From Synergistaceae bacterium (GTDB lineage: Bacteria > Synergistota > Synergistia > Synergistales > Synergistaceae), in NCBI GenBank assembly GCA_031258255.1, contig JAIRNC010000058.1:1-47101 (forward strand): a DNA stretch of 47,101 nucleotides. Direction: 5' to 3'. Positions 1 through 8,226 of the stretch are shown here, piece after piece; position 1 is the stretch's first letter; every line of letters starts with the position of its first letter. Under the pieces are notes generated by a model that saw nothing but the letters and a program-made list of their open reading frames with translations, was not told the DNA's origin and did not search any database. The position numbers and the translations under genes were made by a program.

Positions 1-360
1 TGGCCGGTGCTGCTCAACACCAGTTCGGGAGTGAAAAACGTCGATCCCATACTCATTCGCTCGGCGAAGTCGATGGGCGCTTCCAGGCTGTTCATCTTCG
101 TGAAGATAATCCTCCCCGCCGCGGCTCCGGAGATTTTCACCGGCATACGCCTCGGAGGCTCCTGCTGCGTCATGGCCGTGGTCGCCGCGGAGATGATCGG
201 CGCGTCGTCGGGACTGGGGTATCTGGTGCTCTATTCGGAGGAGACCTTCAACGTTCCCGAGATGTACGGGGGAATCGTCGGGCTCGCCATATTGGGCATA
301 GGGCTGAACTGGATACTGTACAGGGCGGAGAAATTCTTCACGTCGTGGAAAGAGGCGTAG
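1..360 (+). CDS. ABC transporter permease, SsuC/TauC-like (3' part only)
   Basis: The reading frame is open at the left edge, so this is the C-terminal part of a larger gene; the GTG at position 7 is not the real start. The visible 119 residues include the EAA-type cytoplasmic loop typical of binding-protein-dependent permeases (SAKSMGAS...ILPAAAPEIFTGIRLG), followed by hydrophobic segments. This loop style is usual in nitrate/sulfonate/taurine permeases, which form the inner-membrane channel and contact the ATPase. The stop is 3 nt before the next ORF, which encodes a sulfur-assimilation enzyme, so a sulfonate-like substrate is plausible. The substrate is inference; the permease family is well supported. 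Confidence 0.85.
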   Translation, partial: WPVLLNTSSGVKNVDPILIRSAKSMGASRLFIFVKIILPAAAPEIFTGIRLGGSCCVMAVVAAEMIGASSGLGYLVLYSEETFNVPEMYGGIVGLAILGIGLNWILYRAEKFFTSWKEA

Positions 361-363
361 GCC

Positions 364-2505
364 ATGTCCGAGGGGAGGGCTCTGAAACATAAAATCACGG
401 CGGAAGCGGGGCGTCTGGGTCTCAGCCTGCTCGGGTTCGCGAGCGTGGGGCGCTGGAAAGAAGGGTCGGACGCTATGCCGGCGCTGCCGGGTTCTCCCGC
501 GCCGTCCGAGCCGAGGGAAAATTATTTCCCCGGCAATATCTGGCCCTGGAGCAGGACCGTCATCACCGGGGGCGTGCCGATATTCCTGTCGATGGGGGAG
601 ACCACCCCGTCCAATTTTTACTCCGAGCTTTACAACACTACAAACCGTATCCTCGACGAAGCCGCGTATCGTCTGGCGAACGTGTTGTTTTCCCTCGGCT
701 TCAGGGCGCATTTTTTCCCCCGCGACGGCTACGGCGAGATAGGGGCTCTGGTCGAAAAACCCGAGGCGGCTTTCTCCCAGGTATTGGCGGGCAAATACGC
801 AGGGCTCGGGACGATCGGGGCTAATCACTGCCTGCTCACGCCCGAGTTCGGCCCCAGGGTGCGTCTGGTGTCGGTCGTCACTGACGCTGTCCTCTCCCCA
901 GACCCCATGATTGAGGGGGACCTCTGCTCGGGATGCGGCAAATGCGCGGCGGCGTGCCCAATCGGCGCTTTTACCGGGCGGCGGGATATGCGCATAGCGG
1001 ACATGGAACGATATAAATGCGCGAAGTATCATCGGTTTCTGCGCGACGAAATGCGCTATCCCTGCGGCGTTTGCGTCATGTCCTGCCCCGTGGGGAACGA
1101 CAGGAAAATTTTTAGCGGAGTGGCCGTATCGGAGACGGGGCTGTATCATCTGCAGAATTACGGTTCGCGTGAGAGAAACGCGACCGAATTTTATCTCAAG
1201 AGGAGGAGATTCATAATGGAAAACAGAAATTACAAATTCGAAACGATTCAGGTGCACGCCGGACAGGAAAAACCGGATCCCGCGACCGACGCGCGGGCGG
1301 TGCCGATTTACCAGACCACGTCGTACGTGTTTCCGACATCGAAATCCGCCGCTGACCGTTTCGCGCTCACGGAGGTCGGCAATATCTACACCAGGATAAT
1401 GAACCCGACATGGGCCGTCTTCGAGCAACGCATGGCGGCGCTGGAGAAGGGCGTAGCCGCACTTGCGACCGCGTCGGGCGCCGCTGCGGTCACTTACGCG
1501 ATACAGAACATCACGAAGAGCGGAGACCATATAGTCACCGACAACCAGCTCTACGGCGGAACCTACAATCTGTTCGCCAACACGTTCAGGGATATGGGAG
1601 TCGATGTGACCTTCATCGACGGCAGCGACCCGACGCTGTTCGAGCACGCCATAAAGCCGAACACGAAGGCGCTCTTCTTCGAGACCATAGGAAACCCGAA
1701 CGCGAGCATCGTCGACATCGAGGCGGTGGTCGCCATCGCCCACCGGCACGGCATCCCCGTCATAGTCGACAGCACATTTGCCACGCCCTACCTGCTGCGG
1801 CCGATAGAGTACGGGGTCGATATCGTGGTACATTCGGCCACCAAGTTCATCGGCGGGCACGGCACATCCATCGGCGGTGTCATCGTGGACGGCGGCAATT
1901 TCGACTGGGCGCAGAACGACAAATTTCCCGGCTTGAGCAGACCCAATCCCAGTTACCACGGCGTCGTCTTCACCGACGCGGTACAGAACCTGGCCTACAT
2001 CATAAAGGCGAGGACTACATTGCTTCGCGACACAGGCTCGTCTCTTTCGCCCTTCAACGCTTTTCTGTTCCTGCAGGGACTCGAAACCCTCTCGCTGCGC
2101 GTCGAAAGGCATGTCGAGAACACACTCAAAACGGTGGAGTGGCTCAAGAAACATCCCCAGGTGGAGCGGGTTAACCACCCGGCCCTGCCCGAGCACCGGG
2201 ATCACAGTCTTTATAAAAAGTATTTCCCGAAGGGCGGTGCCTCGATCTTCACCTTCGAAATCAAGGGAGATTCGGAAAAAGCCAAGCGTTTCACCGAGGA
2301 ACTCAATCTCTTCTCGCTTCTGGCAAACGTCGCCGACGTAAAATCCCTGGTCATCCACCCGGCGTCCACCACCCACTCGCAGATGAGCGAGAGCGAACTT
2401 CTGGCGGGCGGAATCAAGCCCAACACGGTGCGGCTTTCGATCGGCACTGAGCACATCGATGACATAATAGACGACCTGAAGCAGGGTTTCGAGGCCGTGA
2501 TGTAG
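364..2505 (+). CDS. Double 4Fe-4S protein fused in frame to O-acetylhomoserine sulfhydrylase (MetY)
   Basis: One 713-residue frame holds two proteins. Residues 1 to about 280 resemble QueG-like double-cluster ferredoxin proteins, with CSGCGKCAAACPIG and CGVCVMSCPVG motifs. Residues 285-713 are a full-length (429 aa) PLP enzyme of the Cys/Met metabolism family, closest in style to O-acetylhomoserine sulfhydrylase (VHAGQ near the start, YGGTYNLF, and the PLP lysine in VVHSATKFIGGHG). That enzyme makes homocysteine from O-acetylhomoserine and sulfide. An internal ATG at 1216 follows a strong AGGAGGAG, so MetY may also be made alone. The gene sits 3 nt after the ABC permease, suggesting a sulfur-scavenging operon. 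The role of the Fe-S half is unknown. Confidence 0.85.
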   Translation: MSEGRALKHKITAEAGRLGLSLLGFASVGRWKEGSDAMPALPGSPAPSEPRENYFPGNIWPWSRTVITGGVPIFLSMGETTPSNFYSELYNTTNRILDEAAYRLANVLFSLGFRAHFFPRDGYGEIGALVEKPEAAFSQVLAGKYAGLGTIGANHCLLTPEFGPRVRLVSVVTDAVLSPDPMIEGDLCSGCGKCAAACPIGAFTGRRDMRIADMERYKCAKYHRFLRDEMRYPCGVCVMSCPVGNDRKIFSGVAVSETGLYHLQNYGSRERNATEFYLKRRRFIMENRNYKFETIQVHAGQEKPDPATDARAVPIYQTTSYVFPTSKSAADRFALTEVGNIYTRIMNPTWAVFEQRMAALEKGVAALATASGAAAVTYAIQNITKSGDHIVTDNQLYGGTYNLFANTFRDMGVDVTFIDGSDPTLFEHAIKPNTKALFFETIGNPNASIVDIEAVVAIAHRHGIPVIVDSTFATPYLLRPIEYGVDIVVHSATKFIGGHGTSIGGVIVDGGNFDWAQNDKFPGLSRPNPSYHGVVFTDAVQNLAYIIKARTTLLRDTGSSLSPFNAFLFLQGLETLSLRVERHVENTLKTVEWLKKHPQVERVNHPALPEHRDHSLYKKYFPKGGASIFTFEIKGDSEKAKRFTEELNLFSLLANVADVKSLVIHPASTTHSQMSESELLAGGIKPNTVRLSIGTEHIDDIIDDLKQGFEAVM
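1201..1218 (+). promoter_or_regulatory. Internal Shine-Dalgarno and ATG for the MetY half
   Basis: AGGAGGAG at 1201-1208 lies 7 nt before an ATG at 1216 that is in frame with the long ORF and marks the usual N-terminus of an O-acetylhomoserine sulfhydrylase (MENRNYKFET). There is no stop codon between the two halves. The site therefore allows a separate MetY product from the same mRNA and suggests the two were once distinct genes. Confidence 0.65.
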
Positions 2506-2585
2506 GGACGAACCTATATGTTCGCCCGATTTTAGTTTGCGCGGGGGTTGATCTGATCAACGGGGCAGGCACGCAAGTCTGCCCC
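2505..2585. repeat. Intergenic inverted-repeat cluster (two hairpins), possible bidirectional terminator
   Basis: Two hairpins follow the metY stop. The first has arms GGG-A-CGAAC and GTTCG-CCC (2505-2527) followed by GATTTTAG. The second has arms GGGGCAG (2562-2568) and CTGCCCC (2579-2585). The minus-strand phn operon ends at 2705, so these could stop transcription from both sides. The composition resembles small dispersed palindromic intergenic repeats, but the copy number cannot be seen here. The rest of the gap (2586-2704) shows nothing distinct. Confidence 0.45.
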
Positions 2586-2704
2586 TGCCATGCAATTGTC
2601 CGCTTCCGCAACCGTATATGTGAATAAATCTGCGTTCTTATACCGTTTCGACTATCCGCTTGCTTCTTTCGTCCAATAAGGTGCATACACAGGCTTCTAT
2701 GAGC

Positions 2705-3502
2705 CTAAAGTATCGCTTTTACGCCGCTTTCGTCCGATAAAAAATCGCCGACGCCGAACGGCTGCGGCTCATATTTGCCGTGATAATCACTGCCGCCGGT
2801 TAAAAATAAACCGTGCCGATTCGCGTAATGCCGTATAGTTTCTCTGCATTCTTCGTCATGCGCGTGATGGTTGAGTTCAAGCCCGTCGAGACCGACTTTT
2901 ACAAGTTCCGGGATAAGCCGGAAATTACGCTGCTGTCCCGGATGAGCGAGTACGGCGAGTCCGCCGGCCGATTTTATCGCATATACCGCTTCAAAAACAT
3001 CTATGTACTCGACAGCAAAAGCGCAAATGCCGCCTCGCTTAAAAGTCTTCCGGTAGAAGTCGCCATACATATCAGACACTTGTCCGGTCGCGACGAGCCA
3101 ATCTATGATGTGCTGTTTATACAGATATTTCCCGCCGGCTCTCGCGAGTTTCTCCATATCGATCTGAAACCCGGCTTGAATCAATATCTCCGCTTGTTTC
3201 TCGGAATTTTTATCGCGGGCTTCCAAAAACGGTTGGGTGAGAGCGGTGACAATATCATGATTTTGAATGTTATAACCCAAAATATGCGCTCGAGTATTTG
3301 TTTTACGGTGACAGGCGGATATTTCTATGCCGCCGATGACCCGGATGCCCGCGTCGGTGGGAATTCGCTCTATATGTGACAATGTATCGTGATCCGTAAC
3401 GGCAATGCCGTCGAGCCCTTTTCCCTTTGCCATAAGGATTATTTTTTCGATACTTTCACTGCCGTCCGAAAATGTCGAGTGAATGTGCAAGTCGGCTTTC
3501 AC
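2705..3502 (-). CDS. PHP-domain phosphoesterase of the C-P lyase operon (PhnPP-like)
   Basis: A 265-residue PHP-family metal phosphoesterase. Metal-binding motifs are visible: DLHIHSTFSDG at the N-terminus, TDHDT, a mid HPG motif and GSDYHGKYEP near the C-terminus. The start is a GTG at 3502 overlapping the phnL stop (GTGA), with GAGGGAG upstream; the ORF track's longer start is unlikely. As last gene of a phn operon without phnP or phnN, it probably hydrolyses 5-phosphoribosyl 1,2-cyclic phosphate, as shown for a PHP-family enzyme (PhnPP) of Eggerthella lenta, yielding ribose 5-phosphate and phosphate. That assignment is by family and context; the PHP fold itself is clear. Confidence 0.8.
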   Translation of the reverse strand: MKADLHIHSTFSDGSESIEKIILMAKGKGLDGIAVTDHDTLSHIERIPTDAGIRVIGGIEISACHRKTNTRAHILGYNIQNHDIVTALTQPFLEARDKNSEKQAEILIQAGFQIDMEKLARAGGKYLYKQHIIDWLVATGQVSDMYGDFYRKTFKRGGICAFAVEYIDVFEAVYAIKSAGGLAVLAHPGQQRNFRLIPELVKVGLDGLELNHHAHDEECRETIRHYANRHGLFLTGGSDYHGKYEPQPFGVGDFLSDESGVKAIL

Positions 3503-4194
3503 GATACGATCGCTCCCTCGGAAATATTGAAAATTTTGTCGCACACGCCTTTCATAAACTCGATGTCGTGAAAAATGCCGATCATGCCGGTATCCTTGCC
3601 CTTGAGATTTCGGAGCATATCCCTTACGAGGATTTTTGTCCTGCCGTCAAGAGACGCCGTGGGTTCGTCCAGCATGAGCAGGCGCGGTCTTTTGACCATA
3701 GCGTGGGCCAGGTTCAGCCTGAGCCGCTCGCCGCCTGAGAAAGTGGCCGGGTATATGTCCCACAGGTTCTCCGGCAAGCGGAAGTACGCGAGCATTTCCT
3801 TCGCGTCGGTTTCCGCGCTCCCGGCATCCATTCCCATGTCGGTCAGAGCGTTCATCACATGCTCTTTGGCCGTCGTCCGCGGCATTACATTCAAAAACTG
3901 CGACACATAGCCGATTTCGTGGCGGCGCAGATAGAGAATTTCCCGCTCGGCGGCCGCGGCCAGATCGATCCTGCCAAACGCTTCGCTATTGTATATTATC
4001 TCTCCCCGCGTGGGAAGATAACTGCGGTAGATGCATTTCAATATCGTCGATTTGCCCGCGCCGGAGAGCCCGGCGATGCCGATAAATTCTCCGTGTTCGA
4101 GTTTCAGGCTGATATTCCGGCAGGATTTTATCTCGCGTCCCGGATTATGCAGATAGAAATTTTTGGCGAGATTCGCGATGCATAAAATTTCCAT
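3499..4194 (-). CDS. phnL: C-P lyase accessory ABC-type ATPase PhnL
   Basis: 231 residues with all ABC ATPase signatures: Walker A GLSGAGKST, signature FSGGERLRLN, and Walker B LLMLDEPTASLD. The position directly after phnM and its short length fit PhnL, the second non-transport ABC protein of the C-P lyase system, which works with PhnG-H-I-J-K in converting phosphonates to ribose-1-phosphonate intermediates. The ATG follows the phnM stop by 2 nt with an overlapping GGAGGTAA site. The 3' end overlaps the PHP gene by 4 nt, implying coupled translation. Confidence 0.9.
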   Translation of the reverse strand: MEILCIANLAKNFYLHNPGREIKSCRNISLKLEHGEFIGIAGLSGAGKSTILKCIYRSYLPTRGEIIYNSEAFGRIDLAAAAEREILYLRRHEIGYVSQFLNVMPRTTAKEHVMNALTDMGMDAGSAETDAKEMLAYFRLPENLWDIYPATFSGGERLRLNLAHAMVKRPRLLMLDEPTASLDGRTKILVRDMLRNLKGKDTGMIGIFHDIEFMKGVCDKIFNISEGAIVS

Positions 4195-4196
4195 CT

Positions 4197-5375
4197 TTAC
4201 CTCCGGTATTCTATACGCGAGGTCGGATTGCCGTCCACAAACACATGAGTGATGACCGGATAACCGTCCAGCAGATCCACGATCAGCAGATCCGCTTTTT
4301 TCCCGGGCTCCAGCGAGCCGTAATCCTTATCCGTCCTCATGGCTCTCGCAGGGTTCAACGTCGCCTTGTTCACCATTCGCGGCAGTGAGACCCCGTATTT
4401 ATCGTGCATGTGAAATATACTGTGCAAAATCGCGGCAGGGTAATAATCCGAGCAGATTATGTCGGCCGAACCATCCAACACAGCCTCCGACGCCGACAAA
4501 TTGCCCGCGTGGGAACTGCCCCTCAAAATGTTCGCCGAACCCACGACCGTGTAAAAACCGTGCGATTTCGCGGATTTTGCGGCATCCAGCGTAACGGGGA
4601 ACTCGCTGACATCCACTCCGATGTCTTTGTTCATCGCGAGTTTTTTTTCCGTGTCGTCGTCATGCGAGGCCACCGCGATTCCACGTGCGTGTGCCCTCGC
4701 CGCAAGTTCTTTAAGCTGTTCGAAGGACAGGGTATCTTTATTTTTGTGATAATCCACGACTCCGTCAAAGCCGAGGGTTTCGATTTCCCTGCCGTTATAA
4801 CCGGAGATTGTATCGTGGTATATCGCCAAATCCCTGTATTGTCCCTGGCCGGGCGTATGGTCCATGAACGATATCAAGTGCGCCTTCCCCTGATCGATCA
4901 TAGCGCCGGCGATATCGAAAGCCTCCAGATTGTCGATCTCGATACGCAGATGGAGCCTGTGATGAATCAGATGGTTGCGCGAATAAATATCCGATATCAA
5001 ATCGGCTATTTTTTGCACATCCTCTTTTAACGACAACGGACATTTCCCAAAAAACTCGTCCCTGTACAAAGACAAAGAATGGTACATGGTGGTAATCCCG
5101 GCGCTCAGCAAATCGCGTTCGCATACTTTCAGCGCGAACTCGAAATCCATTTGAGATGTAGGACGCGGCTGTATGTATTGTTCGATTTTATCCGAGTGGA
5201 CATCGATCAGTCCCGGCATGACATAACACCCGTGAGCGTCGATAACCCTTTCGACGTCATACGCGCCGCCAAGGCTGTCTTGAAATCCGAAAATCCTGTC
5301 GTCCTCCAAAAGCAATACTTTCCCCTCGATTACATGATTGGGCGTCACTATCTTCCCGTTTTCTATCACGATCAA
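4197..5375 (-). CDS. phnM: Alpha-D-ribose 1-methylphosphonate 5-triphosphate diphosphatase PhnM
   Basis: 392 residues of the amidohydrolase fold. PhnM removes pyrophosphate from ribose 1-methylphosphonate 5-triphosphate to form the 5-phosphate substrate of PhnJ. Visible features match the family: MPGLIDVHSDKIEQ, PRPTSQMDF, SFMDHTPGQGQ, ASHDDD, and ICSDYYPAAIL. The start is a TTG at 5375 (a GTG at 5369 is an alternative) behind a GGGGGA ribosome site. It follows the phnJK stop by 12 nt. Length is close to the usual size (about 380 aa). Confidence 0.92.
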   Translation of the reverse strand: MIVIENGKIVTPNHVIEGKVLLLEDDRIFGFQDSLGGAYDVERVIDAHGCYVMPGLIDVHSDKIEQYIQPRPTSQMDFEFALKVCERDLLSAGITTMYHSLSLYRDEFFGKCPLSLKEDVQKIADLISDIYSRNHLIHHRLHLRIEIDNLEAFDIAGAMIDQGKAHLISFMDHTPGQGQYRDLAIYHDTISGYNGREIETLGFDGVVDYHKNKDTLSFEQLKELAARAHARGIAVASHDDDTEKKLAMNKDIGVDVSEFPVTLDAAKSAKSHGFYTVVGSANILRGSSHAGNLSASEAVLDGSADIICSDYYPAAILHSIFHMHDKYGVSLPRMVNKATLNPARAMRTDKDYGSLEPGKKADLLIVDLLDGYPVITHVFVDGNPTSRIEYRR

Positions 5376-5387
5376 TTTATTTTCCCC

Positions 5388-7169
5388 CTAAATCAGCGAA
5401 TGCACAAGCTGTTGCGTGTAGGCGTGCTGAGGGTCTTCGAGTATTTGATCCGTCAGCCCGCTCTCCACGATTTTCCCGTCCAGCATGACGACGGTTCTGT
5501 CGGCCAGCATGCGAATGACCGCGAGGTCGTGGGATACGAGCAGGATGGATATGCCGTACATCGATTTGATTTTTCGTATCAAGTCGAGCACTTTCGCCTG
5601 TACGGACAGGTCGAGCCCCGTGGTCACCTCGTCGAGCAGCAGCAACGCGGGGTTGTTGGCAAGGGCTTTTGAAATCTGAACGCGCTGCTGCATGCCGCCC
5701 GAAAAATTTTTGGGCGCCTCGCTCATGCGGGATGTCATAATCTCCACGGCTTCCAGAAGTTCGGCGGCGCGTTCGGTCATTTGCCCGGCGTTCCTGCTGC
5801 CGGCGGCGATGATCTTTTCCGCGATGTTGGACGCGGCCGAATAATCCATGCGCAGCCCTAAAACCGGATTTTGATAGACCATGCCCATGATTTTGTTTTT
5901 AATCATGCGTCGCTCGGCAGCGCTCGTGTCCCATATATTTTTTTGTCCGTCTTTATAATCGCGCAATACGGCGCTGCCGGAGGTCGGAACAAAATCAAAA
6001 TACAGCGACCTCATCAGCGTCGTCTTTCCCGAACCGCTCTCGCCCACGATTCCCAGCACTTCGCCGGGATAGACGTCGAGGGATATGTCGTTTGCCGCCC
6101 AGACGGTTTTACAGACCGCGCAACGGTTCTTCTCAAGGTTCTCCTGACATGCGGGACAGCCTTCTCCATAACGGACGATCAGGTTTTTGACCGACAGTAC
6201 CGGTTCTCGAACCTCGGGGCTCCGCCCCGAACCCCGCAAGGGGACTCGTCCCCTTGACCCCTTTTTATAAGAGGGTGCGGGGAGCTTGCTCCCTGCCGGG
6301 TTCGGGCAGCGCCCGAGGTTTTGATCCTGTGGTTTGGGGCGGCTTCTGACCTCCCGGCAATACGAGGTGTCGGAACATTGATAAACCTTTTCGCCGGTTT
6401 GAGCGTCGAATATTTCGTCGAGGAACGTATTTTCGCTTCCGCACAAGCGGCATCGCCTGCCCGCGAAACTTTCCCGCTCGAAGGGCACGTCGTCGAAGGC
6501 GAGGGAGACGACCCGGGTATATGGGGGAATGGCGTAAATCTTTTTTTCGCGCCCTGCGCCGAACAGATAAAGACATTCCGCCCCGTGCAGTTTGGGGTTG
6601 TCGAACTTGGGGATGGGGCTCGGGTTCATAATATACCGCCCTTCGACCATGCAGGGGTATTCGGACGCAACGGTCACCTTTTTATATTTTACGAGGCTCT
6701 CGTAAAGCTGAAGCCATATCGGGGCGTAATCACATTCCGCGTGCATTTGTTTCGTAACTTCCTCACGGGCTTCGACGATGCGCAGCGGTTCTGGAATGGG
6801 AACCTGAAGCACGAGAATCTGCCGGTTCGACAAGGGTATTTCCGGTATTCTGTGCCGGGTTTGGATCAATGTTGCCTCCCGGGTATCGGCAGTGGTTCTG
6901 ACATCCGTGCAAAGGCCGACAAACTTCTTGATGTTGACTGCATTCACGCTTTCGTCGCTGCCCTGGTCGATGACTTTGAGAACATCGTCCGGCCCTATCA
7001 GCGAAAGCGTCAGTTGAATGCCTCCCGTGCCCCAGCCCCGCACGATGGGAATCTCGCGGGAACCGAAAGGCACCTGATACCCCGGTATGGCAACCGCTTT
7101 GAGCACGGCACGGCGGATCTCCCTTTTGGAACCTTCATCGAGAAAGGCGAAATTATAATTTGCGTTCAT
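5388..7169 (-). CDS. phnJK: PhnJ-PhnK fusion: radical SAM C-P lyase joined to its ABC-type partner
   Basis: One 593-residue frame. Residues 1 to about 275 are PhnJ, the radical-SAM enzyme that cleaves the C-P bond. It has the unusual CX2CX21CX5C cluster motif at C240, C243, C265 and C271, almost the same numbering as E. coli. Residues 325-593 are PhnK, with Walker A GIVGESGSGKTT, signature NFSGGMQQRVQ and Walker B LLLLDEVTTGLD. The linker of about 50 residues is encoded largely by a 111-bp palindromic element. No ATG or GTG is available in frame at the junction, only one TTG. The PhnK part has an extra CX2C-X8-CX2C insert (C338-C353). The start is ATG 7169 with GAGGG upstream, overlapping phnI by 17 nt. 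PhnJ and PhnK are normally separate proteins that bind each other. Confidence 0.92.
   Translation of the reverse strand: MNANYNFAFLDEGSKREIRRAVLKAVAIPGYQVPFGSREIPIVRGWGTGGIQLTLSLIGPDDVLKVIDQGSDESVNAVNIKKFVGLCTDVRTTADTREATLIQTRHRIPEIPLSNRQILVLQVPIPEPLRIVEAREEVTKQMHAECDYAPIWLQLYESLVKYKKVTVASEYPCMVEGRYIMNPSPIPKFDNPKLHGAECLYLFGAGREKKIYAIPPYTRVVSLAFDDVPFERESFAGRRCRLCGSENTFLDEIFDAQTGEKVYQCSDTSYCREVRSRPKPQDQNLGRCPNPAGSKLPAPSYKKGSRGRVPLRGSGRSPEVREPVLSVKNLIVRYGEGCPACQENLEKNRCAVCKTVWAANDISLDVYPGEVLGIVGESGSGKTTLMRSLYFDFVPTSGSAVLRDYKDGQKNIWDTSAAERRMIKNKIMGMVYQNPVLGLRMDYSAASNIAEKIIAAGSRNAGQMTERAAELLEAVEIMTSRMSEAPKNFSGGMQQRVQISKALANNPALLLLDEVTTGLDLSVQAKVLDLIRKIKSMYGISILLVSHDLAVIRMLADRTVVMLDGKIVESGLTDQILEDPQHAYTQQLVHSLI
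6210..6320. repeat. Palindromic element inside phnJK, translated in frame
   Basis: Near-matching terminal inverted repeats (AACCTCGGG...CCGAACCC read inward from both ends) enclose nested GC-rich hairpins such as GGGGCTCCGCCCC, AAGGGGACTCGTCCCCTT and GGGAGCTTGCTCCC. The block is 111 bp, exactly 37 codons, and has no stop in the phnJK frame. It encodes the low-complexity linker between the two enzymes. The makeup is that of a dispersed intergenic palindrome, not coding DNA. Confidence 0.75.
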
Positions 7170-8226
7170 TGCCGGCAACCCTCGTTTTTCTCACCGAATC
7201 CAGCTTTGACTGGAAGGTGACATAATGTGGCAACTTCAGGTGAGAGATAAATCCGTTCATCTCCAGGCTGTCACCGTGCGTCAGCACAAATTCCTCGTCC
7301 TGCGTCGGGTACGGGCCGCCGCTGTCCAATTCCCGGTCGATAACGGCCATTGAGATCGCTTTGTTTTCGTTTCTGCCGAATACCGCGCCATAGCCGACCG
7401 CGAGTTTCAGCCGATCTTTATCGTCCGCCGCGTTGAAACACTCCACTTCAGTGATCAGGATTTCGCCTATAAAAATGCTTTCATTTTCGTCCGGCAAATA
7501 AGAGACATAGAGTTCCACATAACCGCAGCGCAGCTCGCCCACCGTCGGATGCACCTGTCCGAATCCGCGCAGCGCGGAGTACGCGAGCCCCGAAATAAAG
7601 CCGGCGTCCGCGCGGGAGAGAGTTTGCAGGCGCGCGCTTCTGCCGGCCGGAAATTCCAGCATTTTCACCGTTACGTCACGGGGGCTCCGGTTGTCTTCAT
7701 CGAAGCTGTCGATAAGTCCCTCTTTTCTGAGTTCGTCGGACAAACGCGGACATGGCACGACCTCCTCCGGCGCTTGCGCCGAGAGGGCGGCGGTCATTCT
7801 CCGCCGCAGTTCGGCCGGGCTTTCCCCGTCCATGTCGAAATTGATCAGCCTGTGAGTGTAGTCATAAGTCGCGCCGAGAATCTGGCCGCCCGTTATATCC
7901 TTGAAAGCTGCGGAAATACGCCGCACAACCCGCATCGCCCCGGTATCAACCGTATCGGTGTAATAATTTCTCGTGAGGGTGGAGCGATAGGCCCGCAGCA
8001 AAAAAACCGCTTCTTCCAACGATCCTTCACACTGTTTGAGCGCAAGGGCGGCATATGTCTTGGAATATAGTCCGGCCTCGCTCATTATCCGATCCACGAG
8101 CAGCGACAGTTTGTTTTCGACCGCCTCGACCTCGACGTCTTTGTCCGTGCCGCTTCTGTAAAAATCGAGCAGCCGGATGCTCTCCCCGATGGCTTCCTTG
8201 CCCCCCGACACCGCGACGTAGGCCAT
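7153..8226 (-). CDS. phnI: C-P lyase core subunit PhnI
   Basis: 357 residues, aligning by eye with E. coli PhnI throughout: MAYVAVSGGKEAI start, ALKQCEGSLEEAVFLLRAYR, GATYDYTHRL, AYSALRGFGQVHPTVGE, and HLKLPHYVTFQ at the end. PhnI is the nucleosidase-like core subunit that, with PhnG-H-L, attaches phosphonate to the ribose of ATP/GTP. Its ATG follows the phnH stop directly. The 3' end overlaps phnJK by 17 nt. Confidence 0.95.
   Translation of the reverse strand: MAYVAVSGGKEAIGESIRLLDFYRSGTDKDVEVEAVENKLSLLVDRIMSEAGLYSKTYAALALKQCEGSLEEAVFLLRAYRSTLTRNYYTDTVDTGAMRVVRRISAAFKDITGGQILGATYDYTHRLINFDMDGESPAELRRRMTAALSAQAPEEVVPCPRLSDELRKEGLIDSFDEDNRSPRDVTVKMLEFPAGRSARLQTLSRADAGFISGLAYSALRGFGQVHPTVGELRCGYVELYVSYLPDENESIFIGEILITEVECFNAADDKDRLKLAVGYGAVFGRNENKAISMAVIDRELDSGGPYPTQDEEFVLTHGDSLEMNGFISHLKLPHYVTFQSKLDSVRKTRVAGNERKL

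Noticed and set aside
1410-2174. 254-aa plus-strand ORF inside metY
   Set aside because: Shadow of the metY frame: low-complexity Arg/His-rich translation with no family resemblance.
2813-3379. Plus-strand ORF opposite the PHP gene (and other long antisense ORFs such as 8390..9244 and 42182..43054)
   Set aside because: Antisense shadows of well-identified genes; no ribosome sites or recognisable domains.
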